64,000 nt of DNA from Naganishia liquefaciens (GCA_013423385.1 BLZA01000005.1:62001-126000); one strand, 5' to 3'; counted from the stretch's first letter, positions 32,210-43,777 are shown. A program made the numbers and translations. Notes: generated by a model not told the origin, from the sequence alone.

Positions 32210-34920
32210 CTAATCAAGCGGTTCCCGGGGCCCCTTCTTTGCCAGAGCTGCACGGTATTCCTCTTCCGACTGCACAGGCACTTCGATCGGGAAAGTTATA
32301 GGTTCAATGGATTGCCCGACGCCTTCAAGCAATCGGAGGCGAGCCGCAGTCTCAGAAAGAGAACGGTTGACAGAGTATATCGGCACTCGATGCGCGGAAG
32401 ACGTGACGCTGATAACGCGAAATCGAAGTCAGTCGAGCGCAAGACCAATCGAAAAGCTAAGGGCATACTGAAGGGTCCAATTCCAGGCATTGCGTATTAT
32501 CGTCGGCTGAGTGTTGATGGCAGAATCTAATGGCATCGTGCTCACGATCAAGAGGGTGATTAACCTTCAGCCGCGCCTACTCACTCCATGCCCGAACGAC
32601 CAGTTCGACCCATCCTTCCACCGGCACAGGAAGGTTCAGCTTCCACAACCTCATGGTGTAGTAATGTTTCGGAGACATATTCTCGAATGGTACCTGAAGC
32701 AAATGCTCAATTGCAGGCTTCAAGAGTGAACGGTCGATGACTTGCCTCGTGCCACAAAAATCCTCCATCAATGGAGACTTCCACTCTCTCTACCCACTGT
32801 CCTCCCCCACTGTACGCCCAGCTGTGAACATGAGATTGTCAGCAACTTGTTGCAAGCCGTCGAGTCGAAACGTACCCTTCGCAATGAACATAACCATCGT
32901 GAACAACGACTTCCTTGTCCTTTGGGCTCAAGATTGCACTGGAAACTGGCATGTCTTGAATAGAAAATCCCTTGTCAGGAGTGACGTTGTGCTTGCCAAC
33001 CTATGTTTGGAAGAGTGAGCGGGCGTCTAGCCTTGAATGCAACTTGAGGGATTTAGGTACCTGCTGCGGGTAGTATAAATCTGAAAAACAATGTTTTAAT
33101 ATACCGTGTCATCCATAGCTCGCGAAGAACGACTCACACTCCTGACGCTGGACCGGTCCCATGGACGGTTCGGGCAGGAGATTCAAGTTCGTCACCCATT
33201 TCGTGCACCTATCGCACGTTTTAGTATGTATAATGAACAGTGACTCCTTTATCAACAAACCTAGCTCCAATGACTCCCGGAACGACCAGGCGCAGCGGTC
33301 CCCCGTGAATGCGGGGAAGGGGAACGCCGTTCATCTCATACGCCAAAAGCGCTTCTTCGTGCTTGACCTTTCGATACGGAACAGAGGTCGCATCTAGAGC
33401 GGAGAGATCAGATATCCTGCCCTGGTGCCTGACAAGTTCACTGTGCCCCCTACAATTAGAGACCTTGTTCTTCTTGAAATCTACACAAATCGCGTTAGAA
33501 AGAGGCAGCAAATCCAGTGATTCGGACTTGCATGTATCTGCACCGATGGTTTCGATGTGCATCGCCTCCGGAAGAACCCCTCCAAAGTGGTCAAGGACGT
33601 GTTTCACTTGTACGCCCTGCTGTCACCGATCAGAGATGAACTCATCCGCGCCGGAGGCTTCACTTGCCTTGTAAACAGCTGTCCCAATCGCTCCCTCCGC
33701 CCAGGGTCTGCCCTGACACGTCAGATATCGCTTCCTAGCTCGTTCCTCACACATCAAGCCACTCACGCGCTTAAAAGTTCTGGTTAAACGACAGGATCTT
33801 TAAAATTTCCCCGAAGACCATTGCCTTGGCGACTCACCATCTCCCTCTCCAGGATACAGGGCAATCTGCTCCATTCGCCGGGTACCACTGCACTGCAGTG
33901 TAATATTCATCTTCTCTTGCGGAAACTTGCTGGGATCAATCAGATCCTTGAACAGCAATTCTCCTGGGTTTCTGACCAGACCGCCGATTTGTATACTATA
34001 CTTGTCGAGGTTTGTGATCGTTGGTATGCCGCCATGATTACGCACAAAGTGAATGTCATTGGGCGTAATGTGTGACTTCATGAGGTCATCCTGCCGCCAG
34101 AGACCGTCAGCTTCGTACGCGACAAGGAGTTCCCGAAAACAGACTCACTCTTTGTGGTTCACAGTTCATGGGGAAATCCAGCACTACAAGCTGCAAGGGG
34201 TACATGTGTCAACCCAAGCCGGACGCGATTCTGCGCAGACGGACTCACCATATTCTGCCGCTTCTCCTCCTTGAATATCTTCCAGCTCTCCTCTGGCACG
34301 TCCCGCAGATGCGGACCCAGAGCCATATGATACTCTAGAGGCAGTCTGAGCGAGAACCAGCGAAATAATGGTATAAACTGACCTTTCCATCTGTGCCCGA
34401 TGAGAATAGGGTTTGTCGATGGCAAAGGTTTGAGTTGGAATTCCGGAATCGGCGTCCAAGTGTAACCCCTGCGAGTTCAACGTCAGCCTAGTACGCACGC
34501 TTGTGAATTCCAGTGACCTACTCAAGTATCTCTGCAGCCTGCTTTTTCTTGTCGGGATTGTTCTCCCACTAAAGCGTCGATCAGCTAGTGTCTCCAAGGA
34601 TATGATCATCAACTCACGTCAATGAACCCATGCCACATTCCCTCCCTTGTCGGAAACTGCTTGGCTAGTCGATCATTATCGATCTTCCCTTCCAACTGGG
34701 TGACCATGAACTCTCCCAGATCTTTCGGGGCGGTCGACTTCCTGGTGTGTTCACCCTCGGGATTTGCGTTCCTGTGACTAGGATCTGCGGGCTGTCTTTG
34801 GTGATCATGGTGAAAAGTATGTGCCAGTCCAGGAAGAGTCGTCGAGAAAGCACCCTCGGCCATGTCGGCGGCAGACTGTAGGGCGCTTTTCACGGACTCG
34901 GGTACATTTACGGTCGTCAT
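32210..34920 (-). CDS. Sulfite oxidase-type molybdopterin enzyme
   Basis: Proposed CDS: complement(join(32210..32408,32469..32526,32585..32693,32746..32821,32876..33000,33061..33080,33138..33208,33261..33393,33454..33480,33532..33616,33668..33707,33767..33779,33838..34090,34149..34190,34249..34468,34522..34568,34618..34920)), 606 aa. Sulfite oxidases use a Mo-cofactor bound through one Cys to oxidise sulfite. Marks: [34 protein letters not shown] with Cys271 as Mo ligand, [59 protein letters not shown], then the dimerisation domain ([51 protein letters not shown]). There is no cytochrome b5 or FAD domain, so it is not a full nitrate reductase; a 200-residue N-terminal part is typical of fungal members. 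Three introns are GC-AG (33617-33667, 33481-33531, 32694-32745), and one exon is 13 nt. Confidence 0.92.
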
Positions 34921-35754
34921 TCGGTACGGTAGCTGGTTCGATATAGATGACGAGGCGCAGAATGTCGTTGTATATCCATGGAATGAGATGGCTACCTCTC
35001 TATATATCTGCGTATCACCGGCACTATCACATCCCGTGCTCCCAAGCATCCATGACAAAGACGGAATCGCTCATCGTCCAATTCATCCTGCTTTGTAACG
35101 TTACGCTCTCGCAACGGAATTGAAGGACTTTTTGATTGCTCTTCATGCCTAGGGTTGCCTTGAACTAACTGCCGAAATAGCTACCGAGTGGAGGTCGGAT
35201 TCCGGTTCCGGCACGAGTTATCAGCACTTCTTTTCCGAGATAGCCAATATCGGCGTCATATCTGCCATGTCGCCCTATTGCTTGGCTTGTCCATCAGTGG
35301 CATAGCAGTTCGCAACTGATACTCGCCATCAGCCAGGTTACTTTAGATGTGATCTTTCATCGTGTTTACCGAATCCTCGACAGGGTCCAACACGATGGTG
35401 GTCACCTCAACCGAAATGCCTATTCTCCACTCCCCCTGGGCTGAGCTACCCACCGCAGTCGCCGATATGTATATATATATATATTTCTTTCAGCTCGACG
35501 AAATACTCTGAGAGTTGGCACCAGGCCTTGCACTCCTCAGCCGCTGCTTGTCTTTGAAGCGGCGTCCCAGGTAAAGCCAGCAGCAGACATACCATCCTGC
35601 GAGCGGCGTTGGCCGGGAAAGAGCTTACGTCATTTCGGCGATCTGCTGTATGCGTAATCGACCACTGTGGGCCTTCAGGGTATGTTGGTTGGCACAAGGA
35701 CGGGTCAACCACCTTGCCGCCAGACTAGAGCACAAGGCAGACCACACATTCACC
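34921..35754. other. Divergent intergenic: sulfite oxidase / alcohol dehydrogenase
   Basis: A head-to-head spacer of 834 bases. It holds the TATA-like box noted at 35001 and a short (TA)n run near 35466-35482, which is 270-290 bases upstream of the alcohol dehydrogenase start. Nothing coding is supported. Confidence 0.5.
35001..35007 (-). promoter_or_regulatory. TATA-like box of the sulfite oxidase gene
   Basis: tatatat lies about 80 bases upstream of the proposed ATG at 34920, a normal distance for a fungal TATA box. No experimental support. Confidence 0.4.
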
Positions 35755-37246
35755 ATGGCGCTCTCGCTCGTTCCCTCCACTGGCTCATACCTCTTCACCC
35801 CCCTACGCGCTGTCCACTGGGGCCCGGGCAGCATCTCAAACTTGCCGTCGATCATCCGGACTCTTGTCGCGACGTACGACAAGAATGCAAAGCCCAACGC
35901 ATTGATCGTGACAGGCAAGAGCTTGCGCGAGAAGACTCCCGTAATCTCCAATGTGACCAAGATGCTGGAAAAGGAAGGCATGTTTGGCGGTGTGTTTAGC
36001 GACATTGGTCAACACGCTCGTGAGTGAGTGAGATCTCGCAGCGGTACCAAGTCTAATGGCATGTTCAGCCATCAAGCAGGTCAAGGCTGCCCAAAAGCTT
36101 GCCGAGGAAAACAGTGTCAATGTACTCGTATCGATCGGTGGTGGTTCTCCTATTGACAGCGCGAAAGTGAGCATCTCAAGCAAGGTAATGTTGTTAATTG
36201 GCAGGCCGACTCATTTCTTCAGGCTATCGCATACTTTATCCACGAATCCTCCGGTTCCGATCACTTTATACCTCACATCGCAGTCCCGACCACCCTCTCC
36301 GTAGCGGAAACAACACAGTAAGCATATTCATTCCCCTTGTATATTCGTTTCATACGTCCGATCTGATCCAACTCCGGCAGGAATGCCGGCTTCACCAATG
36401 AACAAGGCCAAAAAGCCGGCGTCAACCACCCCGATAATGCTCCTCGAGCAATCGTTTACGATGCCGAGCTCGCCATGCACACTCCCCTCCGACTCTGGCT
36501 CTCCACCGGAATGCGGGCCGTCGACCATGCTGTCGAAACCATGTATCGCGCCGGGGCTCCTCCCCAGATCCGACACATGGCATTGTTCGCCATCAAGGGA
36601 TTATTCGAGACCTTGGCAGAGTGCAAGGACAAGCCAGAGGATGTCGAGATCCGACAAAAGTGTTTCTTGGTCGCCTGGGAGTCGTGAGTCAAGCCGTCAC
36701 TGCGATAAAATGACTTCTGATCTCGGCTGCAGTCTCTGGCCACTTGCGCGAGCCGGAGCACTCGGTCTCTCTCACGCCCTCGGTAAGCGAAATGTATCTC
36801 TACCATGGCAAGCACGCTGAACCCCATATCTTTCCCTAGGCCACGGACTCGGCGCCACCTACGCCATCCCGCACGGAATCTGCAGTGTCCTCACCCTCTC
36901 CGAAACCGTCAAACTCATGAGCGTCAACCTACAAGGCTACGACCTCGCCTGTCTCGCCATGGCTCACGCCTTTCTCCCGCCCGCCTACCAAGGCTCCGTG
37001 AAACCCCTCGGACTCGACGCCGCTTCGGCTCCCGAGGCGGATCAGCGCGCGGCCGCCAAGCAGGTCGGCGTGGCCGTCGGACAGCTCGTCGAGAAGCTGG
37101 ATTTAAAGAGCACGTTGGCAGAGTACAAGGTGCCGCGTGAGCATTTGGAGCCTCTTGCGGAAAAGGTAGACGCACATAAGCCAGAAGGCGCTCCGTATGA
37201 CAAGCAACAAGTCTTGGACGCCATTTTGAAAAAGATTTACGAGTAA
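35755..37246 (+). CDS. Iron-containing alcohol dehydrogenase family (maleylacetate reductase-like)
   Basis: Proposed CDS: join(35755..36019,36069..36166,36223..36317,36381..36683,36733..36782,36840..37246), 405 aa, all introns GT-AG of 48-63 nt. Group III (metal-dependent) dehydrogenases oxidise alcohols or reduce aldehydes and maleylacetate with NAD(P)H. Marks: an N-terminal Rossmann-like half with VHWGPGSI, VLVSIGGGSPIDSAK (nucleotide and metal-site loop), IAVPTTLSVAETTQ, then the all-helical half with the metal-ligand histidines in AVDHAVETMY and LSHALGHGLGATYAIPHG. The position of the His motifs is right for an active enzyme. Substrate cannot be told. It sits head-to-head with the sulfite oxidase and converges on the sugar transporter. 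Confidence 0.92.
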
Positions 37247-37636
37247 TAGGATAAATTGAGATTAAATGCATAATTTCTGCGTGTCTGTTCCGCGTAAGCG
37301 GAATATCGCTTCAATCAAGGCTTACGATCGTCGGTAACGCCTAAAGCCTCATGGTGTGTCGCAAAGGGCTCGAATACCGCACGTTCAGTCTTCTGGGAAT
37401 CGGACCAGACGCTCTTCCATAGTGCGCCAGACACGGGATGCGTACATGTGGCCTTTGGATTCCAACGCAATTTTTGATTCGATACAAGTCGTATGCTGTT
37501 ACAAGTGCTGATTGTGTTCGCTGTAACGGCCTTTTCCCCCCAAATTTCCCCAGATAGCAGATCTTGTCGGCCTACCTCCTCTCTGATTCATTATGTTGTC
37601 GATCACGCTCGTGGAAAGCTAGGCTGCGATGAAGCC

Positions 37637-39758
37637 CTACGCCCGTCGATCTTCAACATACTCGAGTCCCGCTTTTTCGTCCTTGTCGCTACTGTCGTTC
37701 AGTCTAGCAGGTTCGGCACCTTCGACACCGTGACGATGACCTTGCAGTCCCTGGCAGAATGGAATATCGTCAAAGAGAGAGTCGGGCACGATCTGTCCAA
37801 TCACCCACCTCTGGCATGTGCAAAAGCACCTTTTCTCCCGTGAAGAGGTAGTCGATTTGCTCCAACGTCAGGTTGGCGCTCTCGGGGTAGAAGAAGTAGA
37901 TCAAGGGGATAAAGCATGAGTTGAAGACCGCAAAGTAAATGTAGGTCCTGTAACCGATGCTCTTGATCGATACTGGGGTGATCTCGACAACCAAAAAGGT
38001 GAACTGGAGGCACTCGTCAGCAAAGGCAAGGCAGAGATCTTCGGAATTTCCGACTCACGATCCAATTAGATGCCGAACCCAGTGCTGCGGACGTGGAACG
38101 AATCGGTGTAGGCGAGTACTCGGAAGGCAACAACCAGGGAATGGCAAGCAAGCCGACGGCAAAGAAGAAGTTGAAGAGGAAAAGCATGGTCGCGGCGACG
38201 ATTCCAGTTGCCTTGTGAGAAACCGAGGTCGTACCAGCCAGTACAGCCATGCAGCAAGCCTGTCCAATAACGGCAAACAGCATAAGTTTTCGACGACCGA
38301 CCCGGTCGATGATCCAAATGGGGATGAGCGAAGAAAGAAAGTAGGCGACGCCATTGAAGCCGGAAAGCAAGAGCGAGATGTCTCGCGAGAGACCGACCGA
38401 GCTTTCAAAGATGACTTTTGGGCGGCAGATGGTTAGCTGCAGAGCTGACTTGTTCAAAGGTTTTGCAAGACTTACCAGGGGCGTAATAAGTGATCAAGTT
38501 AATTCCACAGAGCTGCTGCATGAATTGCGAACCGACACCGAGCATCACTCGGTGGAAGAACCTGGAAAAATTTGACGCGGTCAATCCCTACACTGGACTA
38601 CAAGGGGCGCGTCATACCTCTCTTTGCCGTTGGTGAAACAAGCTCGCATACCCGACATCTTCTTGCCGTCCTTGGTAATCAGGCCATTCGCCTCTTCTTC
38701 CGCCAAGGCAGCCTTGATTTCGTTGTAATCGTTTGAAACCTGAGCATCACGTTGGGCATCGTCGGCATGCATGGACAACTGATCCAACACGGCCCGCGCT
38801 TCCTCGTCTCGGCCCTTTTTCAAAAGCCATCGCGGGCTCTCTGGAAGCACAAAGAGCAGGCCAATCGTCGCCAGGGCAAACACCATTTGCAGCGCGAGCG
38901 GAACTCGGAACTGGGCTTGCGATTTGACAAAGCTGAAACCGTAGTCGACCCAGTAAGCCAACATCTGGAAGGGACACCAAAAAAGCATGAGCATCCGACG
39001 CGAAGGGTCGAGCAGTCTCGACTTGCCACGCCGAAAATGTTGATTGCCAATTCAATCGCCAATGCTGTGCCTCGAGACTTGGCCGAAGTTGTTTCACTAT
39101 GCCAGACGGGAACGGTAGCGGTATTCATACCGTTACCAACACCCGTCACAATACGGGCGACCTAAGGGAGATTGACGACGGGCTGGAGTTGAGTGTCGGG
39201 ACAAACGCCTTTAGCCTTGCTGCACCACTCACAATCGCCTGTGGGATACCATACGCCGATGTCTGAAGCGCCGCTCCGACAATGAGGATACTGCAGCCGA
39301 GCCCAATCGTCTTTCGTCTTCCGAGCCGATCACCAAAGAAAAACGCCGTCAAACTTCCCATCAGACATCCGATTTCATAAATGGCGACCACGGTACCCTG
39401 CAGGGATGCCGAGCCGTTGCCAGTTGGTGTCGTATCAATTTCGGGAAAAGTGGCGGTGAAGGCTGCTCCGGTGAGAAGCTGCGACGTGATTGCTTAGCAT
39501 TTGCCGTAAGGCGTTTCCTGTTGAAACCTACACCAGACATGACACCTGTAAGATGACATTTTGAGTGAGACGGAACGTTCATGGTGCGCATCTCGTCAAA
39601 CTCACCTTGATCATAACCAAAGAGCAAGAAAGCGGAACCGCAACTGTAAATTGCATGACAGCCACCATCATCAGTCGATATTCCTTCTTTGACGCGCGAA
39701 ACAAAGCCTCGGCGTACCAAAGGGTGATCCCCCAATTGACATTCCTGCCTCGCAACAT
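37637..39758 (-). CDS. MFS sugar (hexose/polyol-type) transporter
   Basis: Proposed CDS: complement(join(37637..37750,37809..38003,38059..38414,38476..38561,38618..38964,39027..39161,39233..39478,39532..39545,39606..39643,39718..39758)), 523 aa, twelve expected membrane spans. Marks: MLRGRNVNWGITL then LLFGYDQGVMSG, GDRLGRRKTIG, a long middle loop after LPESPRWLLKKGRDEEAR, QQLCGINLITYYAP, IDRVGRRKL, and PESANLTLEQIDYLF with a charged tail (DKDEKAGLEYVED). A 14-nt exon codes GVMSG. The intron at 38965-39026 is GC-AG (GTG then gcaagt). The first intron is 74 nt; read unspliced, the N-terminus looks frameshifted, but splicing gives the standard LRG...FGYDQG start. The last intron (58 nt) was preferred over an earlier stop at 37770 because it yields a family-like acidic tail. 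Confidence 0.9.
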
Positions 39759-40860
39759 GTCGGTTTCTTCTTGTTGTTCAGCTCAAATCGAGTAAAGGGC
39801 GAATTTTTCGATAACTCGAAGCGTTGAGGTTCAGTGGCGGTTGGTACGATCTCTGGAACCGGTAGAAGCGGTTGGGGAAATGTGGAGACGACGATCAGTC
39901 TATATAGCTTTCCAGCGATTGCCCTGGGGATGAACGGACTCACGAGTGCGGGCCCCCTCTCCTTGGATGACAATGGATCTTCAATATGATTTTTTTCGTC
40001 TTGCGTTCCTCGAGAGCTCTTTCACACCCGGCGGCACGAGGTCGGGGTCCAGATGCGTGCTCTTGTAAAACAGTCGAGATTGCTTCCACTCCGCCGCCAT
40101 TCATCCAACAGGTCGCTCGTCCGTGTCGAATACCCATAATATCAAACCACGACCAGGATCGTCATCAAGCAAGACCCCTATCCGCACCAACTCATTGTCC
40201 GTCATGCGCCTTGCGTCCTCGCTGCAAATCGATGCGCGGCACATCCGCCTCGACTTTTATCGCCTAGTGTCGCACCCATCCGGGGCCCCGGATCGCTCCT
40301 CATTAATGGCAAACAAGTCGCCGAGCCTCGCCGAAGCGGGCGGGACGAGAGCCAGAGCGACGCGGTCAGGGCGGCGCGGTCAGGTGCGGCCGCTTCATTT
40401 TAATTGCATGATCGAACGAGGTGCGCGGTATAGCGGAAGCTAGTGAGTGCGGAGCTGCAGCTGCACTAGCGCGCTGGTGTGGTGGCCCATCAGCATCCGA
40501 CGAGTGCCGAACCGCCTCCACCAGGCAGTTCACCTTTGCGTTTGCTTGCGTCTCGGTCGGACCGCATGCCGCTGGTCGGGTTGATCTGCGGGACCACCCC
40601 GCATAACGCCGGGACATGTCATCTATAACGACAGCCGCGCGGATTATCCCAGCCCAGCCCTTGCTCCCTGTTCGATGAGCGCAACAGAGTTCACCGCCGA
40701 GTCCCATAGAACGGATTCCCAACCGCAAGGCAAGTAATCGTTTCTCCGCTTGATGACATCCAGCCGCGTGACTTATATATCCACAGCAAGGGGCCAAAGC
40801 CAGCGCAGTTGATTCCAGCAACCACCGCAAACGATCAATACCCTCGCCTTGCGTCGCAAC
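39759..40860. promoter_or_regulatory. Divergent promoter: transporter and dehydrogenase
   Basis: A 1.1 kb head-to-head spacer. It has a TATA-like element for the transporter at 39901-39906 (ctatata on the minus strand, about 145 bases from its ATG) and one for the dehydrogenase at 40774-40780 (about 80 bases from its ATG). The middle (40.3-40.6 kb) is GC-rich with repeated gcggtcagg-like words (for instance cgcggtcagggcggcgcggtcagg). Such spacers often hold shared sites for a carbon-source regulator; that is inference. Confidence 0.55.
40774..40780 (+). promoter_or_regulatory. TATA-like box of the SDR gene
   Basis: tatatat, 87 bases before the ATG at 40861. The same distance and spelling recur upstream of other metabolic genes in the window. 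Confidence 0.45.
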
Positions 40861-42037
40861 ATGTCGCCCATCGCTACCGGAGTCTCACCGTCGCAGAACG
40901 GAACGGCCGATTTGAATCGAGGTGAACAGGTAGTCGACCTCGCTGTCGCAAGCCAGAACCAAGGCCAGGGTATGTCCCCAGTTCCTTCTTTCAATCCTCT
41001 CCTTCTGGTCTTTCTTACTCCCCCGCCTCCCATGTAGCCCTCGCCGACGTACCCGCACTCGATCTCTTCTCTCTGGCCGGGAAAGCCGTCATTGTCACCG
41101 GCGGCGCCCGCGGTCTCGGACTCTGCATCGGAACAGCACTACTCGAAGCCAAGTGCGGCCACGTCTACTGCTGTGACGTTCTCCCCGAGCCCAATGTCGA
41201 GGAATGGGCCCGGGCCAAACAGGCCGCTAAAAAGTACGGAGGTAGCATCTCGTATACCCAGCTCGATATCACCAATGTTGACGCGGTCAACTCGACATTC
41301 GAGAAAATCTACGACGAGTCAGAGTACGAGGTTTCAGGTCTCCTCGCCGCTGCGGGTATCCAGCAGATGGTCCCGTCCCTGGAATACCCGGCGGCAGACT
41401 TTAGGCGTATCATGGACGTGAATGTCGCAGGTAGGGGGACATCACCCTCCATCAACAAGTCCCAAGTAATCTCATCTCACGACCACCCTCTAGGTACCTT
41501 TTTCACCATCCAAGCCGCTGCCAGACAAATGGTCAAGCACAAGATTGCCGGCAGCATCGCCATCATCGCTTCCATGTCAGGCTCCATCGCCAACAAGGGC
41601 AAGTCCTACATGCCCGTTGCCGCTGGTTTCCCGTCAAGCTGACACACGCTGGTGCCTCTACAGGCTTGACATGTCTGGCATATAATACGAGCAAGGCAGC
41701 GCTTTTACAAATGTGCCGAAGTGCGGCAGCCGAATGGGGCCAGCACCGGATCCGTGTCAACGTAAGCATCTCCCTCATCCGACTCGCTCTGACATTTATT
41801 CACCCTCTTCCCCCTTCCCAACAGACGTTATCCCCCGGCTATATCCGCACAGCCATGACCGACCAGCTTCTCGAAGTTCGACCAGACCTCGAAGAGGAAT
41901 GGCTTCGTGGGTCCATGTTGAACCGGCTGTCCACCCCTGACGAGTTCCGCGGGCCCGTGCTGTTCTTGTTGAGCAAGGCAAGTAGCTTTACGACGGGTGC
42001 AGACTTGATTGTGGACGGGGGTCACACGGCATACTAA
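40861..42037 (+). CDS. Short-chain dehydrogenase/reductase (polyol type)
   Basis: Proposed CDS: join(40861..40969,41038..41430,41494..41598,41664..41761,41825..42037), 305 aa. A classical SDR: cofactor loop VIVTGGARGLGLCIG, LLAAAGIQ (the NNAG-type segment, here AAAG), NVAGTFFTIQAAARQM, catalytic Ser in IIASMSGSIANKG, Tyr and Lys in AYNTSKAALLQM, VNTLSPGYIRTAM and the end LIVDGGHTAY. The sequence is closest in style to fungal sorbose/xylulose reductase and arabinitol dehydrogenase proteins, so a sugar or polyol substrate is likely but not shown. The 65-nt intron at 41599-41663 has a GC donor (AAGG then gcaagt); the other introns are GT-AG. It is divergent from the sugar transporter. Confidence 0.93.
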
Positions 42038-42312
42038 GTTATCGGTATTGGAATTTGGTTGTACAATATGGGGTTCAGGGTACATTGTGGATATCGGGCA
42101 AGATCTAGATCCATTGTGAAACATGCGGGCATACTGGCATCGGGCGGTGTGGAAGCTCCTCCAGACATGGTTCGAACACGATGGCATCTCCGAGAGACAG
42201 CATTTTCACCGCATACATTTGGGGCTCCCAAGGGCCCTTCATTATTCACTTGTACTAGAATTCGATTTCCCTAGCTGATTTCCTTTTTCTTTCCTCCGCT
42301 TGACTCTGCATT

Positions 42313-43726
42313 TCACATGAACAAGTCGAGCGGGATCGATGCCGCAAGAGCGCCGTATCCCGTAGGGTTCATGTGCAATCCATCTCCCACATCATACGCC
42401 GGCAAGATTCGGGTCATGTTGGCCGGGTCGCGCACCGTGGCGTCAAAGTCCAATACACAATCAAAGACGGTATTCGATCGGATCCAACTGTTGACGTGTT
42501 GTCGGGCATTCTCTCGGTAGTAGCCATCGTCGTATGAGTTGTTGCCGAACGGGGTAATCGTAGCGATATAGGCGTATTTGCGTTGAGCATGCAAACGAGC
42601 CGCAATCTGCTCGTACGCGGCAATCAATCGATTCACCGTCTCGTTCTGAGCCTGGAAGTTAGGCGCAGCCGTACCAATATCGTTGACGCCCTCAAAGAGG
42701 ATACCCCACGATACTTGCGTCTGCGCGAGCACATCTCGGTCGATTCGGCCGAGTGCGGCAGGTCCGAGTCCATCTGCAAGGACCCGGTTTCCGCCTGCGG
42801 CTTGGTTCAAGACGGAAATGGGCTTGTTGGCGTTCTTGATTCGCTCGTAGAACTGGTCCGGCCATCTAGGCATGAATTGTTACGTTAGTATCTTCCAGGC
42901 TTTTGGTGGACCGGTACTGACCGGTCGTTGCCATTGGTAGTGCTTCCGCGTCCGTCCGTCAGAGAATCTCCGACAATGGCAATTGCCGCGGCGTTGTCTT
43001 CGTTGGCGATGACTTCGACACCGCTGATAAAGTACCTGATTGGTGCAGCATATCAGCGCAGATCCCAGCAAAAGTAAATAGCCTTTAGCGAACGCACCAA
43101 TGATCGGTCCTGGTGGCATTGCCAAAGTCTTGGTCGTTGACGTGGTTGCCAGCCAGCAAGTACGATGACGTTCTGGATCCAGGATGACCGGTGATGGAGA
43201 ATCCGGGTTGGCCCTGGGCAAGGTACATCGTGACAGCCAACGTGGCATCATCGGCAAGGCCCCAGCTGATAGGGTCTGATACGACTTGGGCACCGTTAGG
43301 GACCGAAAAGCTTGCGTTCCCGCTAAAAGTCACCGGCGTCAACGAACTGCTGTCGATTGCCGTGGTGCCGACCGATCCATTGCCAGGTCGCGCGACGCTG
43401 ACAGCCGTAATGTCGAGATTGTTGACACCAAAGACGTTGCTGAAACGCAAGCGGAACGAGCTGCCGCCGTGCGTGATCTTCAGCGTCTGTCTCAGGGACG
43501 CATCAACAAAGACCCCAGTCGATCCATTGAACGGCGCCGGCGGGAGATTGTAGGGCTCTACCAGCTGGGGCATCGTTGCCCAGCTACTGACCCAGTTGGA
43601 CCAAGACGAATCCTTCGAGTGGTCTTTTGTAAGGTCATTGCCTTTGCCGTGGTTCTTCGGGCTAGGAGCACCGAGGACGGAGAGACAATAGGCCAGCGAG
43701 ACAGAGAGAGGTGTGATGAGCCGCAT
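42313..43726 (-). CDS. Secreted SGNH/GDSL hydrolase (esterase)
   Basis: Proposed CDS: complement(join(42313..42865,42922..43035,43098..43726)), 431 aa. The N-terminus (MRLITPLSVSLAYCLSVLG then APSPKNHGKG) is a clear signal peptide. An N-terminal beta-rich part (SSWATMPQLVEPYNLPP, RQTLKITHGGSSFRLRFSN) precedes the SGNH domain: the block I catalytic Ser in AIVGDSLTDGRG, the block III Asn in ILFEGVNDIG, and the block V Asp and His in DVGDGLHMNPTGYGAL. Related enzymes remove acyl groups from polysaccharides or lipids. Several N-glycosylation sites are visible. Two introns (56 and 62 nt). It lies downstream of, and converges with, the SDR gene and could belong to the same carbon-use group. Confidence 0.93.
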
Positions 43727-43777
43727 GCTGTCGTTAAGGTTGTGTCAGGCAGCGTACCAGTCTGACTACGAATTCAC

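Noticed and set aside
34346-34382. A 37-nt GT-AG intron in the sulfite oxidase N-terminal part
   Set aside because: Removing it breaks the frame with an immediate stop, while reading through gives a continuous family-like segment ([16 protein letters not shown]).
37770-37808. Earlier stop of the transporter at 37770
   Set aside because: Reading through the donor gtgggt gives an odd short tail; splicing the 58-nt intron gives an in-phase acidic C-terminus typical of fungal sugar transporters. The alternative cannot be fully excluded.
39606-39758. Apparent frameshift at the N-terminus of the sugar transporter
   Set aside because: A 74-nt GT-AG intron (39644-39717) explains it and restores the standard transporter start with no change of the sequence.
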